From Trueperella abortisuis (GTDB lineage: Bacteria; Actinomycetota; Actinomycetes; Actinomycetales; Actinomycetaceae), in assembly GCF_030811095.1 (NCBI RefSeq), contig NZ_JAUSQL010000001.1, forward strand, positions 806,001 to 870,000: DNA of 64,000 bases, read 5' to 3'. The notes beneath the pieces are model-generated. The model had not been told where the DNA came from and searched no databases. It saw nothing but the letters and a program-made list of their open reading frames with translations. This document shows, piece after piece, positions 35,944-46,080 of this stretch. Both the position numbers and the translations under genes were made by a program. Each line of letters starts with the position of its first letter. Position 1 is the first letter of the stretch.

Positions 35944-36383
35944 CGGGCGCTTCGGCACCCTCGACGCGCACTCGCGCCCGCGCCGAGCGCGCGGAGGAGG
36001 GCAACCTCATCGTGCTCGGGCTGGGCGTGTGGGTGGTGGTCATCTCGCTCATCCTCATCCTGGGATCGGTCATCCACGTCTACGGTGTGCGCCGCGACCT
36101 GCTCAACACCGCCGACGCCCTCGCCCTCGATTTCGCCCAGGACATCTCGGACGCCGCATACTACTCAGGCTCGTCCCTCAACCTCACTCCCGCGCCGCCC
36201 GCTTCCGGGACGCTGACCGTGGACGGGCGCACCGTGAGCTACGTGACGCGGGTCGCGGACGACGCCGTCGTCGTGGAGCTCACCGGCCGGGCACGCATCC
36301 CGTTCATCCCGCAGCTGCTGAGCGCCGTGGACGAAGTTGACCTCACTGTCACCTCCACGGCCGCGCTGCGGCAAATGCCGTAG
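35940..36383 (+). CDS. TadG-like / pilus-associated membrane protein
   Basis: A 147-aa protein with an Arg-rich N-terminus, then EEGNLIVLGLGVWVVVISLILILGSV, a helix of the Flp-assembly TadG N-terminal type, and RRDLLNTADALALDFAQ as in Rv3655c-like proteins. The ATG at 35940 gives the ATGA overlap with the preceding TadE gene. It is the last gene of the Tad operon; prfB starts 9 bases after its stop. Confidence 0.8.
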   Translation: MTGASAPSTRTRARAERAEEGNLIVLGLGVWVVVISLILILGSVIHVYGVRRDLLNTADALALDFAQDISDAAYYSGSSLNLTPAPPASGTLTVDGRTVSYVTRVADDAVVVELTGRARIPFIPQLLSAVDEVDLTVTSTAALRQMP

Positions 36384-36392
36384 ACTTGCGCC

Positions 36393-37529
<1,137 letters not shown>

Positions 37530-37637
37530 CAGTAGGCGGGCAGAGTAATCCTCGCCACGCCGGCGTGCCTTACCGGCAGGAAATTGTGTGGCTCCTAAGC
37601 TAATGGAGACCATGACTGCAAGGATTTGGCGCCATCT

Positions 37638-38330
37638 ATGATCACATTTGAAAACGTCACAAAGGTTTATCAGCGAGGTGCGGCTCCCGCGCTCGACTCC
37701 GTGAGCCTAAATATTGACCGCGGCGAGTTCGTCTTCCTCGTCGGTGCCTCCGGGTCTGGAAAGTCCACGATGCTGGCTCTTATCCTGGCCGAGGAGCGCC
37801 CCACCGAGGGTAAGGTTCACGTGCTTGGCAAGGACTTGTCGGGAGTGTCCTCGCGGCGGGTGCCGTTCCTGCGGCGCCAGATCGGCACCGTCTTCCAGGA
37901 TTTTCGCCTGTTGCAGGACAAGAACGTATTCGACAACGTCGCTCTCGCGATGCAGGTCATCGGTAAGCCGCGCCACGCCATCCTCAAGGAGGTCCCCCAG
38001 GTTCTTGAGCTGGTGGGACTGGACGGGAAGGAAAAACGGCGCATGCATGAGCTCTCGGGCGGCGAGAAGCAGCGTGTGGCGATCGCCCGCGCGATGGTCA
38101 ACCGTCCCGAGGTTCTGCTTGCCGACGAGCCGACCGGCAACCTTGATCACAAGACCGCACTTGGCATCATGCGCCTTTTGGACCGTATCAATCGCCAGGG
38201 CACGACGGTGGTCATGGCCACCCACGACCAAGCGATCGTCAACCAGTTGCGTAAGCGCGTGATCGAGCTCGTCGACGGCGAGGTCGTGCGCGATCAGGAT
38301 CGCGGAGTGTACGGGGGGAGCCAGGCATGA
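37638..38330 (+). CDS. ftsE: Cell-division ABC ATPase FtsE
   Basis: A 230-aa ATPase that, with FtsX, couples septation to activation of peptidoglycan hydrolases. Walker [11 protein letters not shown]-loop FQDFRLL, signature LSGGEKQR, Walker [13 protein letters not shown] and H-loop ATHD are all present. ATG 37638 is preferred to a TTG at 37626, which would be only two bases from the AAGGA. Overlaps ftsX by 4 bases. Confidence 0.96.
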   Translation: MITFENVTKVYQRGAAPALDSVSLNIDRGEFVFLVGASGSGKSTMLALILAEERPTEGKVHVLGKDLSGVSSRRVPFLRRQIGTVFQDFRLLQDKNVFDNVALAMQVIGKPRHAILKEVPQVLELVGLDGKEKRRMHELSGGEKQRVAIARAMVNRPEVLLADEPTGNLDHKTALGIMRLLDRINRQGTTVVMATHDQAIVNQLRKRVIELVDGEVVRDQDRGVYGGSQA

Positions 38331-39235
38331 GGCTACGATTTATTTTCTCTCAGGTTTTCAAAGGGCTACGCGCCAACTTCGCGCTCTCCGCGTCGGTGAC
38401 GCTGGTTACCTTCGTTTCGCTCCTCTTCGTCGGCTCGGCAGTGCTGCTTCAGGACCAGATCGAGTCCGCGAAGAACGCCTGGTATGACCGGGTGGAGGTC
38501 TCGGCGTTCCTGTGTGCGCCGGATCAGAACACCGCCCAGTGCGCGGGCGGCGAGGCCACTCAGGAGCAGATCGACGCGATCAACACATTCCTCCACTCGC
38601 CCGAGATGGCCGACTACGTGGAGGAGGTCTACTTTGAGACGAAGGAAGAGGCCTACGCCAACTTCCGCGAGTACCTCAAGGACAGCGCGTGGGTGGACAC
38701 GGTCGACCCCAAACAGATGCAGGCATCCTTCCGTGTCAAGCTCATTGACCCGCAGGAATACGACGTCGTCCGTGAGAGCCTCGAGGGCCGCCCCGGCGTC
38801 GACGCCGTCATTGACCAGCGTGAACAGCTCGAGCCGCTGTTCAACATGCTTAACCGCTTCACCCTCATCGCAGGGTCACTGGCGGGCGTCATGATCGTCA
38901 CCGCCCTCTTGCTCATCCCCTCCACGATCCGCCTGTCGGCCATGTTCCGACGGAATGAAACCGAGATCATGCGCTTCGTTGGCGCTTCGAACGGTTTCAT
39001 CCAGGCCCCCTTCGTGTTGGAGGGGATGCTAGCTTCGCTGATCGGCTCTCTCGTCGCGGTCGCGGCGCTGTGGGCGGCGGTGGAGTTCTTCATCCAGGAC
39101 TGGTTCTCCGGCTCGTGGCTACGGATCATCACGGGCCACGACGTGCTTCTCGTCGCCCCCTGGCTCATCCTCGGCGCGCTCGTGATCTCCGGCCTGGCTT
39201 CGTTCCTGGCGCTCCGCCGTTACACTCGGGTCTAG
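38327..39235 (+). CDS. ftsX: Cell-division protein FtsX
   Basis: A 302-aa membrane partner of FtsE. It has an N-terminal cytoplasmic helix and TM1 (about 15-45), an extracellular domain (about 50-170, with Cys pair [10 protein letters not shown]), then three helices with the FtsX core [21 protein letters not shown]. The extracellular domain is the expected docking site for the coiled-coil hydrolase encoded next. Confidence 0.95.
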   Translation: MRLRFIFSQVFKGLRANFALSASVTLVTFVSLLFVGSAVLLQDQIESAKNAWYDRVEVSAFLCAPDQNTAQCAGGEATQEQIDAINTFLHSPEMADYVEEVYFETKEEAYANFREYLKDSAWVDTVDPKQMQASFRVKLIDPQEYDVVRESLEGRPGVDAVIDQREQLEPLFNMLNRFTLIAGSLAGVMIVTALLLIPSTIRLSAMFRRNETEIMRFVGASNGFIQAPFVLEGMLASLIGSLVAVAALWAAVEFFIQDWFSGSWLRIITGHDVLLVAPWLILGALVISGLASFLALRRYTRV

Positions 39236-39244
39236 GGAGGAAAG

Positions 39245-40576
39245 ATGCGTAAATTTGCCCCAGTCGTGGCCGCCGTCGCGTTGGCCGCGTCGGCCATTAC
39301 GGCCGTGCCTGCGCTCGGCGACGAGCGCAGCGACCTCGTCGACCAGCAACAGGAGCAGAAGGCCGAGAAGGAGCGCCTCCAGTCCGAGATGGAGGGCATC
39401 GACGTCAACCTCCAGGAGGCATACCTCAAACTGGAGGAGACCCGCGGCAAGATCCCGGCCGCCGAGGCGGCCGTGCAGAGCGCCGAGGCCGACCTCGCAG
39501 CGGCCGTGCGCGAGTTGGAGGCGAACACGGCTCTCCTCGACGCCGCCCAGGGCCAGCTGGAGGAGATCAAGGCGCAGATCAAAGACAATGAGGCCAACGC
39601 GGACGCGACGCGTAAGTCGCTCGGCGAGCTTGCCCGCGCCACCTACCGTGGCGACACGATGCCGTCGACGATGGAGATGCTCGTTGGGTCTGCCACCGCC
39701 GAGGACTTCGCCAATGCCTACCGCGCGCAGTCGGCTGTGAGCCGCTCGCAGTCGGCGTCGTTGGCTCTGTTCCAGCAGAAAGCCGCCCAGGAGAAGAACC
39801 GGGAGGCGCGCCAGAACGCGGTGGAGGATCAGATCGAGGAGCTCAAGACCAAGTCCGAGGAGCTGGTCGACACGCAGAGCACGAAGAAGGCCGAGGCGGA
39901 TGCCCGCAAGGCCGAACTCGTGAACCTCGAGGCGAGCCTCGTGAGCCAGTCGGAGGATTTCGAGGACCAGAAGGCCAGCTACCAGGCATCGCTCGCCACG
40001 CTCGAGACGCAAAGCGAGCAGACCGCACAGCGCATCGCCGAGATCGACGCCGAAAACCAGCGCAAGCTCGAGGCCGAACGGGCCAGGGCCAAGGCGCGGG
40101 CCAATGCCCCCGCGCAGCCCGCACCGAACACCTCCGCGCAGGCCGGAGGCGCGTGGCTCAAGCCGCCGGTGCCGGCCCCGCTCTACGTCACCTCGCCGTT
40201 TGGCATGCGCGTCTACCCCTTTGGCGGCACGTGGATGCACAACGGCGTCGACCTGCGCTCCCAGTGCGGTGAGGCACAGACGGCGCCCGCCGACGGCGTC
40301 GTCTCGGCCGTCATCCCCGCAGCCGGCAACGGCACGCACGGCAACCAGATCTACATCAACCACGGCGTGGTCGGCGGCAACTCCTACGTGACTGTCACCA
40401 ACCACCTGTCGGCCTTCAACGTGCGCGTGGGGCAGAGCGTCAAGCAGGGCGACGTGATCGGGTGGACCGGGCAGACCGGTCTCGTCACCGCCTGCCACGT
40501 CCACTTCGAGGTGTGGAAGAACGGCGCCGTGGTCGATCCTATGAACTTCGGCTCCTTCACCCAGCGCTGGTCCTAG
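39245..40576 (+). CDS. M23 peptidoglycan hydrolase with coiled coil (EnvC-like)
   Basis: A 443-aa secreted protein. Signal peptide about 1-27, then a long coiled coil (about 28-280, Glu/Lys/Ala/Gln-rich), a Pro/Ala linker and a C-terminal LytM domain. The zinc and catalytic residues are present: His332, Asp336 (HNGVDLRS) and His418, His420 (CHVHFE). Its place 9 bases after ftsX fits the FtsEX-activated septal hydrolases (EnvC, or RipC in mycobacteria, though RipC is NlpC/P60). Because the HxxxD and HxH motifs are intact it is probably an active endopeptidase. Confidence 0.92.
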   Translation: MRKFAPVVAAVALAASAITAVPALGDERSDLVDQQQEQKAEKERLQSEMEGIDVNLQEAYLKLEETRGKIPAAEAAVQSAEADLAAAVRELEANTALLDAAQGQLEEIKAQIKDNEANADATRKSLGELARATYRGDTMPSTMEMLVGSATAEDFANAYRAQSAVSRSQSASLALFQQKAAQEKNREARQNAVEDQIEELKTKSEELVDTQSTKKAEADARKAELVNLEASLVSQSEDFEDQKASYQASLATLETQSEQTAQRIAEIDAENQRKLEAERARAKARANAPAQPAPNTSAQAGGAWLKPPVPAPLYVTSPFGMRVYPFGGTWMHNGVDLRSQCGEAQTAPADGVVSAVIPAAGNGTHGNQIYINHGVVGGNSYVTVTNHLSAFNVRVGQSVKQGDVIGWTGQTGLVTACHVHFEVWKNGAVVDPMNFGSFTQRWS

Positions 40577-40638
40577 CCTTGCGACGGTGCCGTGCCCGGC
40601 GTTAAGCTATGAGGTCACGTCACAAGGAGGGATGAGCC

Positions 40639-41172
40639 ATGCCGAAAGCCTGGAAGAAGGACAGCGGCAAGCTGACCCCTGCGCAGAAGGCGAAGGAAGC
40701 CGCTGACGCCAAGCAGGTGGTGGCCCGCAACAAGAAGGCGCGCCACGACTACTTCATCGACAAGACCTACGAGGCGGGACTCGTGCTCGCCGGCACAGAG
40801 GTTAAGGCGCTACGCGCCGGGCGCGCCTCCCTCATGGAGGCGTGGATCGACTTCGACCGACGCGGCGAGGCCTGGCTGGTTGGAGCGAATATTCCCGCCT
40901 GGTCGACGGGCGGCTGGACCAACCACGCACCCACCCAGAAGCGAAAGCTTCTCCTGCACAAGAGCGAGCTACGCACGCTCGCCGTCAAGGTCAAGGAAAA
41001 AGGCGTCACGGTGGTGCCGCTCGAGCTCTACTTCATCCGCGGTCGGGCCAAGGTTGAGATCGGGCTGGCGCGCGGTAAGCAGGAGTGGGACAAGCGCGAG
41101 ACGCTTCGGCGCAGGCAGGATCAGCGCGAGGCCGAGCGGGCCGTGTCCGAGGCCCGAAAGCGGATGCGCTAG
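40639..41172 (+). CDS. smpB: SsrA-binding protein
   Basis: A 177-aa tmRNA partner needed for trans-translation. It has the conserved NKKARHDYFIDKTYEAGLVL and LAGTEVKALRAGRASL core, the KRKLLLHK segment and a basic C-terminal tail with KQEWDKRETLRRRQ that enters the mRNA channel. AAGGAGG precedes the ATG by 9 bases. The cognate ssrA gene is 2.8 kb downstream. Confidence 0.96.
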   Translation: MPKAWKKDSGKLTPAQKAKEAADAKQVVARNKKARHDYFIDKTYEAGLVLAGTEVKALRAGRASLMEAWIDFDRRGEAWLVGANIPAWSTGGWTNHAPTQKRKLLLHKSELRTLAVKVKEKGVTVVPLELYFIRGRAKVEIGLARGKQEWDKRETLRRRQDQREAERAVSEARKRMR

Positions 41173-41282
41173 GCGCGAGCCGGCGAACGACGTCGTCGCC
41201 CCAGCTCGCGTGTTGCGTGCCACGAACGTGCATGTTGTCTCATCGCTAGGCTTGGCGCGGGTATTCGTGATTGGCTTAGGGC

Positions 41283-42044
41283 ATGTGTGCATGGCTGATT
41301 GATATGGACGGTGTCCTTGTTCATGAGGGGATCGCGCTCGACGGTGCGAACGATTTCCTCAAGCGTCTTGAGGAGCGGCAAATCCCGCACCTGATCTTGA
41401 CGAACAACTCCATTTTCACCACCCGCGACCTCTCCGCCCGGCTGGCAACGTCCGGCCTGGAGGTCCCGCCGGAGCGGATCTGGACCTCCGCGCTGGCCAC
41501 CGCGAAGTTCCTCGCGCGCCAGACGGATAACCGCCGCGCGTTCGTCGTCGGCGAGGCGGGCCTGACCACGGCTCTGTATGAGGAGGGCTTCGTCATGACG
41601 TCGGTCGATCCCGAGTTCGTGGTGTTGGGGGAGACCCGCACCTACTCCTTCGAGATGATCACGACGGCGATCCGCCTCATCCAGGACGGCGTTCGGTTCA
41701 TCGCCACCAACCCCGACCCGACCGGCCCGTCTGCCGAGGGCGACCTGCCGGCCACCGGCGCCGTCGCCGCCATGATTGAGAAGGCGACGGGGCGAGGGGC
41801 GTTCTTCGTCGGCAAGCCCAACCCGATCATGCTGCGCAACGGCTTGAACAAGATCGGGGCGCACTCGGAGGAGACGTCGATCGTGGGTGACCGCATGGAC
41901 ACCGATATTCAAGCCGGCGTGGAGACGGGACTGGCCACTCACCTCGTGTTGACGGGATCGACCAAACGCGAGGACGTCGTCAAGTTCCCCTACCGCCCCG
42001 ATCACATTCATGATTCGATCAAGGACGTCATCGAGTTCATCTAG
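41283..42044 (+). CDS. HAD-IIA family phosphatase (NagD-like)
   Basis: A 253-aa HAD hydrolase with Asp7 and Asp9 in LIDMDGVL, TNNS as motif II, a C2B-type cap, and GKPNPIM...IVGDRMDTDI as motifs III and IV. Related enzymes dephosphorylate nucleoside monophosphates, p-nitrophenyl phosphate or glycerol phosphate; the true substrate is unknown. It appears monocistronic. Confidence 0.88.
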   Translation: MCAWLIDMDGVLVHEGIALDGANDFLKRLEERQIPHLILTNNSIFTTRDLSARLATSGLEVPPERIWTSALATAKFLARQTDNRRAFVVGEAGLTTALYEEGFVMTSVDPEFVVLGETRTYSFEMITTAIRLIQDGVRFIATNPDPTGPSAEGDLPATGAVAAMIEKATGRGAFFVGKPNPIMLRNGLNKIGAHSEETSIVGDRMDTDIQAGVETGLATHLVLTGSTKREDVVKFPYRPDHIHDSIKDVIEFI

Positions 42045-42081
42045 GGCCTGTCGGGCTTGAGGGGCTGACGGGCTGACGGGT

Positions 42082-43161
42082 TTATCCCGCGACGCCAATC
42101 CGGTATCGGGCGGCAACCGGAAAATGGGCCGTGACCCGCTCCGATACCGGGTCAAGTGTGACCTCGCCACCGTATGGCAGGATCAGCTGCGGGCGCGTGT
42201 GGCCGAAGGGGACGTTGAGGCAGACGAGGAGATCCTTGCGGTAACGGCTGACCTGCGTGAGCAGGTACTCGATGTAGGCGTCGTGGCGGGCCTGTTGAAG
42301 CTCCGCGGTTCCGGGCGCGTCGCGGTCATCGACGACCGGCCGGGCGAACATGAGCCCCGCCGCCGCCTCGAGGTAGCCGCGCTCGCCGAGGGCCCGGATC
42401 CAGTCGCCCACCATGTCCGCGGGAGTCACCCGCTCCGAGTTTTCAAAGATGAGGATGGCTCCCTCGAGGTCTGAGACGTCTGGGAGCCGGCCGGCGAGCG
42501 CGAGCTGGTCGATGACCTCCAGGCACCCGCCCCACGTGCGTCCCCGCACGAGCGCGTCGCTGCCCACGAACTCGATTGGGCGGGCGGGGCCGCGCGGGGA
42601 ATCCTCGGTGAGCGCCTCCGGGCTCGACCAGTCGTACCCATAGTCCTGGGAGTCGGTGGTGGCGGGCAAGACCGTGTCGCCCCGGCCGAACAACGCGGCG
42701 CGGAGCGTGATGAGGTGCTCGGCGTCGACGAGCGTGCCCGGCCCGAAGTGGACCTGGGTGGCCCCGCCGTAGTATCCGCCCACCCCGTGCGACCACAGCC
42801 AGTTGAGAATGTTCGTGTTATCCGAGTAGCCGAAGAAGGGTTTGGGGTCGGCCTGGGGGAGTGACGGGTCGAGGTGCCGGATCAGACGGATTTCGTCCCT
42901 TCCGCCTACGGTGGTGAGGATCGCGCGGATCTCGGGGTCAGCAAATGCGGCGTTCACGTCCGCGGCGCGCTCCTCGGGACTGGCCCCCATCTGCCGCGTG
43001 GTGGGATACTCAACGACCACGACGTCGAGCAACCGCTGGAGGCGGGCGACCGCCTGCTCGTGGATCTGCGGGAAGTAGGCCGGCGCGGCCCAAGCGGGGG
43101 AGAGCAACGCGACCTTGTCGCCGGGGTTAATCGTTCTCGGAACCAGGATTTCTTTGGTCAT
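42082..43161 (-). CDS. LD-carboxypeptidase family protein (S66)
   Basis: A 359-aa serine peptidase of the LdcA/MccF family. The nucleophile Ser lies in FFGYSDNTNI and the charge-relay Glu and His in LIFENSE and VPFGHTRPQ. Size and the inserted segment between the two domains resemble the MccF branch (microcin C7 self-immunity) as well as muropeptide carboxypeptidases; which applies is not decided by sequence alone. ATG 43161 begins MTKEILVPRTINPGDKVALL, typical for the family; the longer frame runs into a divergent gene. Confidence 0.87.
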   Translation of the reverse strand: MTKEILVPRTINPGDKVALLSPAWAAPAYFPQIHEQAVARLQRLLDVVVVEYPTTRQMGASPEERAADVNAAFADPEIRAILTTVGGRDEIRLIRHLDPSLPQADPKPFFGYSDNTNILNWLWSHGVGGYYGGATQVHFGPGTLVDAEHLITLRAALFGRGDTVLPATTDSQDYGYDWSSPEALTEDSPRGPARPIEFVGSDALVRGRTWGGCLEVIDQLALAGRLPDVSDLEGAILIFENSERVTPADMVGDWIRALGERGYLEAAAGLMFARPVVDDRDAPGTAELQQARHDAYIEYLLTQVSRYRKDLLVCLNVPFGHTRPQLILPYGGEVTLDPVSERVTAHFPVAARYRIGVAG

Positions 43162-43179
43162 GCTGCGATGGTACCCTTC

Positions 43180-43332
43180 ATGGGAGTGAAAACACGGATG
43201 AAGCGAGGGATAGTGTCGGATGAGGCCAAACAGCGGCGTGAAGATATGTTGACCTCTCAGATGAAGGCCGCGGTCGTGGGCGCGAGACACGAGGACGACA
43301 CCATCGCGTTGCACCGGCGGAGTACGCAATAA
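43180..43332 (+). CDS. Small hypothetical protein coupled to a kinase-like gene
   Basis: A 50-aa hydrophilic reading frame (MGVKTRMKRGIVSDE ... ALHRRSTQ), charged and without cysteine or transmembrane helix. Its TAA overlaps the ATG of the next gene (TAATG), an arrangement used for translational coupling elsewhere in this window. No obvious ribosome site, so it may be a leader peptide or simply spurious. Confidence 0.4.
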   Translation: MGVKTRMKRGIVSDEAKQRREDMLTSQMKAAVVGARHEDDTIALHRRSTQ

Positions 43333-43901
43333 TGCCGCGGGCAACTCTTGATGACGCCGCACGCGCACGCCGCGTCCTCTTCTACGGCGTGACGGGCTCG
43401 GGGAAGTCCACAGCGGCAAGCCGTTTTGGGAGGGCGCGCGGTCTGCCGATCATCCTGGTGGACGACGCCGTCGGGTGGCTACCAGCCGACGTGGCACCAT
43501 GGACCAACAGGGACGACGAGTCTATGCGTGCCATCGCCACCGAACTGGCGGCGGCCGAGGAGTGGGTATTCGATTCGGCCTATCATCAATTCCGTGATGT
43601 CCTGTTTGAGCGTGCGCAGGTCATGATCGCGCTCGATTATCCACGGCTGCTGTCCCTCGGCCGGCTGGTGCGACGCACGTGGCGGCGCGCCGTCGATGGT
43701 CTTGAGACCTGCAACGGCAATCGCGAAAACTGGAAGCAGGTTTTTAGCCAGGACTCGATTCTTCGATGGCACTTTCGCTCCTTTGCCTCCAAGCGTGCCA
43801 GGATGCGCGAGATGGAAGCGGCACCCACCGGACTTGCCGTGTTGCGATTGACCCATCCGCGCCAGTTGGACGACCTCCTCGCCGTCATCTCGCGGTTGTG
43901 A
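43332..43901 (+). CDS. P-loop kinase-like protein (FlaR/topology-modulation type)
   Basis: A 189-aa protein with Walker A GVTGSGKST, a DDAVGW segment and Arg-rich lid sequences. The pattern (YPRLLSLGRLVRRTWRR, then ENWKQVFSQDSILRWHF) matches adenylate-kinase-related 'DNA topology modulation' proteins whose substrates are unknown. It ends 80 bases before ssrA. Confidence 0.75.
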   Translation: MPRATLDDAARARRVLFYGVTGSGKSTAASRFGRARGLPIILVDDAVGWLPADVAPWTNRDDESMRAIATELAAAEEWVFDSAYHQFRDVLFERAQVMIALDYPRLLSLGRLVRRTWRRAVDGLETCNGNRENWKQVFSQDSILRWHFRSFASKRARMREMEAAPTGLAVLRLTHPRQLDDLLAVISRL

Positions 43902-43981
43902 CGCCGGGAATAGACGCGGACGGCGTCGTCGGTATAATGTAAGGGTAAGCCTTCGGGCTTAGTTGGTTGACAACAGAATAT

Positions 43982-44356
43982 GGGGATGATCGGTTTCGAC
44001 GGCGATGACTGCCGAAGGGAAGCGGGTAGAGGATGCAGAGTCATCTCTTAAACGACTCTCTGCAAACAATAACTGCCAACAAGCAGAAGTCCGACTTCGC
44101 CCTCGCTGCCTAAGCGCGAGCGCATTTAAAGAAGTCCGTCAGTCTCACGGTGCTTTCACGTGAGAGTTCTGGCGTCGTTTTTGAAAGCCACTGGGACGGC
44201 ACCGGGTTACCGGGTGCCGCCCGACACTCGGTAACTATGCTCGTCAGCAACTTGTCCGCGTGAGTGCTGGAGCTGAAAACAACGTCTAGCAGACTGCACC
44301 CGGAGAAGCCTTGGGTTTTGCATCGTCGGACGGGAGTTCAATTCTCCCCATCTCCA
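43982..44356 (+). ncRNA. ssrA: tmRNA
   Basis: The 5' end GGGGATGATCGGTTTCGAC is the tmRNA hallmark. The 3' end ...GGACGGGAGTTCAATTCTCC forms the T arm, and GGGGAUG pairs with CAUCUCC in the acceptor stem. CCA is not encoded. The tag frame runs from the resume codon GCC at 44075 to TAA at 44111-44113 and encodes ANKQKSDFALAA. Works with SmpB to release stalled ribosomes. Its 3' end is also the left edge of the decayed phage island. Confidence 0.96.
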
Positions 44357-44363
44357 CAGGGTG

Positions 44364-44394
44364 CCCCGCTGGATCGTTGATCTGGCGGGGTTTT
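44364..44394 (+). terminator. Rho-independent terminator of ssrA
   Basis: CCCCGC and GCGGGG pair around a spacer that can itself pair (GATC repeats), followed by TTTT, 8 bases after the mature 3' end. Confidence 0.8.
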
Positions 44395-44427
44395 CGTTGT
44401 CCTGGCGCGGAAAAGTGGCAGCATTGT

Positions 44428-44464
44428 TTTACACTGTTTTATACCCGTTTACACTCTTTTATAC
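44428..44464 (+). repeat. Two 17-base direct repeats before the integrase stub
   Basis: TTTACACTGTTTTATAC and TTTACACTCTTTTATAC, one mismatch, 20 bases apart, about 70 bases downstream of ssrA. Position and spacing are those of integrase arm-type or excisionase sites in phage attachment regions. Confidence 0.6.
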
Positions 44465-44518
44465 TCTCGTAGGGGTACTTTTGGGGTACCCCACCACCAA
44501 ACAAGAAGGGGTACTCCG

Positions 44519-44728
44519 ATGGGCAGATCAAACTTCGGCCACGTGTATAAGACAAACGCCGGCACCTGGCGCGGCCGTTACCGCAAAGAGGGCTATGACT
44601 ACCGCATGCCAAGCGTTTGCAGGACAACCGTGGCTTGCCTGCTACTCAGGGAGATTCACTCCCGCTTCATTCGCGGAGAGTGGAGTCTACCACGCACAAT
44701 GGTGTCCCTCGATAGTATTTTGAGTTGA
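44519..44728 (+). pseudogene. Integrase N-terminal stub (arm-binding domain)
   Basis: 69 aa. GHVYKTNAGTWRGRYR at the start and LREIHSRFIRGEW near the end match the AP2-like arm-binding domain of tyrosine integrases, but the middle is out of register and the core-binding and catalytic domains (Arg...His-x-x-Arg...Tyr) are absent. Directly downstream of ssrA, a common phage attachment site. A decayed integrase gene. Confidence 0.72.
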
Positions 44729-44878
44729 GAGGGACACGTGTGGGTATTTCGCGGGGGACGCGGGTAACCTTGCCGCGACTGTGATCGGCAACGCCCGCAC
44801 CGGCCGGTGAGACAGAATGTGCGCGGGCTTGGCATCCTTTCAGTTGGTCCGTGCATCCTATGATGATCAGTGAGTGCT

Positions 44879-45193
44879 CTATTTAGGGCACTCACCCTCG
44901 CCGACCCAATACTCAGGGATCAGGTCCTCAATCGTCTTACCTTCCGGCGGGAGGAAGTACCAACGGGTAGGGTTAAACGCCACGTGCATGTATAGAACGC
45001 CGATCATGTCCCCGTTGACATATTTAGACCACCACCTCAACCCCGGATCAGTGCTATCGGGCTGAATGCCATGCGACACAAGCCAACGAATAATAGGCGC
45101 CTTAATCTCCACGTCGGAACAATGCATCGGTGACACATACAGTAGCGGCACATCCACGCCCTCAACCTCTGGAAACTCATCCATCGCGCTCAC
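44879..45193 (-). CDS. Hypothetical island protein
   Basis: A 104-aa acidic, Trp-rich soluble protein (RWWSKYVNGD, RWYFLPPEGKTIEDLIPEYW). Not recognised. The GTG start at 45193 has an AAGG-containing purine stretch upstream. It lies in the phage island with lower GC than the host genes. Size and composition would fit an immunity protein, but that is a guess. Confidence 0.5.
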   Translation of the reverse strand: MSAMDEFPEVEGVDVPLLYVSPMHCSDVEIKAPIIRWLVSHGIQPDSTDPGLRWWSKYVNGDMIGVLYMHVAFNPTRWYFLPPEGKTIEDLIPEYWVGEGECPK

Positions 45194-45437
45194 GCCCTTG
45201 CCTTCTAACCTGTGATGTTGCCGCGACTATTATTTCATCCGTCGAAGTGGATTGGGTAGGTTCAGTCACGTAACTTGTTTTTGGCACGGTGATTCTTCTT
45301 TGTGGTGTTGCTGCATGTGGTTATGTGACGTGGGTTTACATGCCGGGGTCTGCCGCTCGCCACAGGCGCGCCTCTGTGTCCAAGACGCTCGGCTAGGAAC
45401 TTCGGCACCGTTCCGGCCGCGCCCGTCACCGAGATAG

Positions 45438-46078
45438 TCAGGCGGTTCCGCCGTTGATCATCCGGCAACCTCCGGGCTCGTGATACGATCCCGTGAGCCT
45501 ATATCGGGTGTTGATCAGGTCGATACCCAGCGCCCATGCCTGCTTGCGGTCGAGGGCCGGGGCGTTGACGTCGGCGTCGTTGGCGATGACAAGGCCAGCG
45601 GCGGCACGAATGTCGGCATCGGCCTCAGTCTTGCCCTGCTCGACGATGAGCGTGGTCGCGGTCAGGTACTTAGACCAGGTGCTGACCGGGTTATCCGTGA
45701 GCGGGTTGACCCGGTGGTAGAGGCCAAGGTCAGAGCACGAGACAGGGTGGTGTTCTTCGCCGGGGCCATGTCACGGTCAATGATGTCGGCCTGAAAGTCC
45801 TCATCCTTCCACATGAACTCAAGATCGGCGTTGTGCTTTTCAAGAGCACCGATGCGGGCAAGGACTTTTTCAAGATCCCCGGAGGCACCTTCAAGCTCGG
45901 TGATTCGTGTCTTGAGTTGGGAGACCTGGGCCCGGTTAGCTTTGGCTCGGTCTTCCCATTTACGTGCCTCGGCTTTCCAATCTGTTTCCTGTGCAGGAGC
46001 AGAATCGGTGCCGGGAGCTTGTGAAGTCTCGGCCTCATCAGTGGCCTCGGTCGTGTCGGTGTGCTGTGTGTCAGCCAT
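45438..46078 (-). pseudogene. Phage scaffold-like gene, frameshifted
   Basis: The first frame (46078 to about 45680) begins MADTQHTDTTEATDEAE, then a coiled-coil stretch WKAEARKWEDRAKANRAQ, characteristic of phage scaffolding proteins. A shift near 45700 moves the homologous-looking sequence (TDNPVSTWSKYLTATTLIVE) into another frame that runs to a stop at 45438. The latter half is not recognised. It starts 3 bases from the left end of the IS256 remnant. Confidence 0.6.
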
Positions 46079-46080
46079 GA

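Noticed and set aside
39119..40504. 461-aa minus-strand frame opposite the M23 hydrolase
   Set aside because: Leu/Gly/Arg-rich antisense of a coiled coil; no start signal and no recognisable domain.
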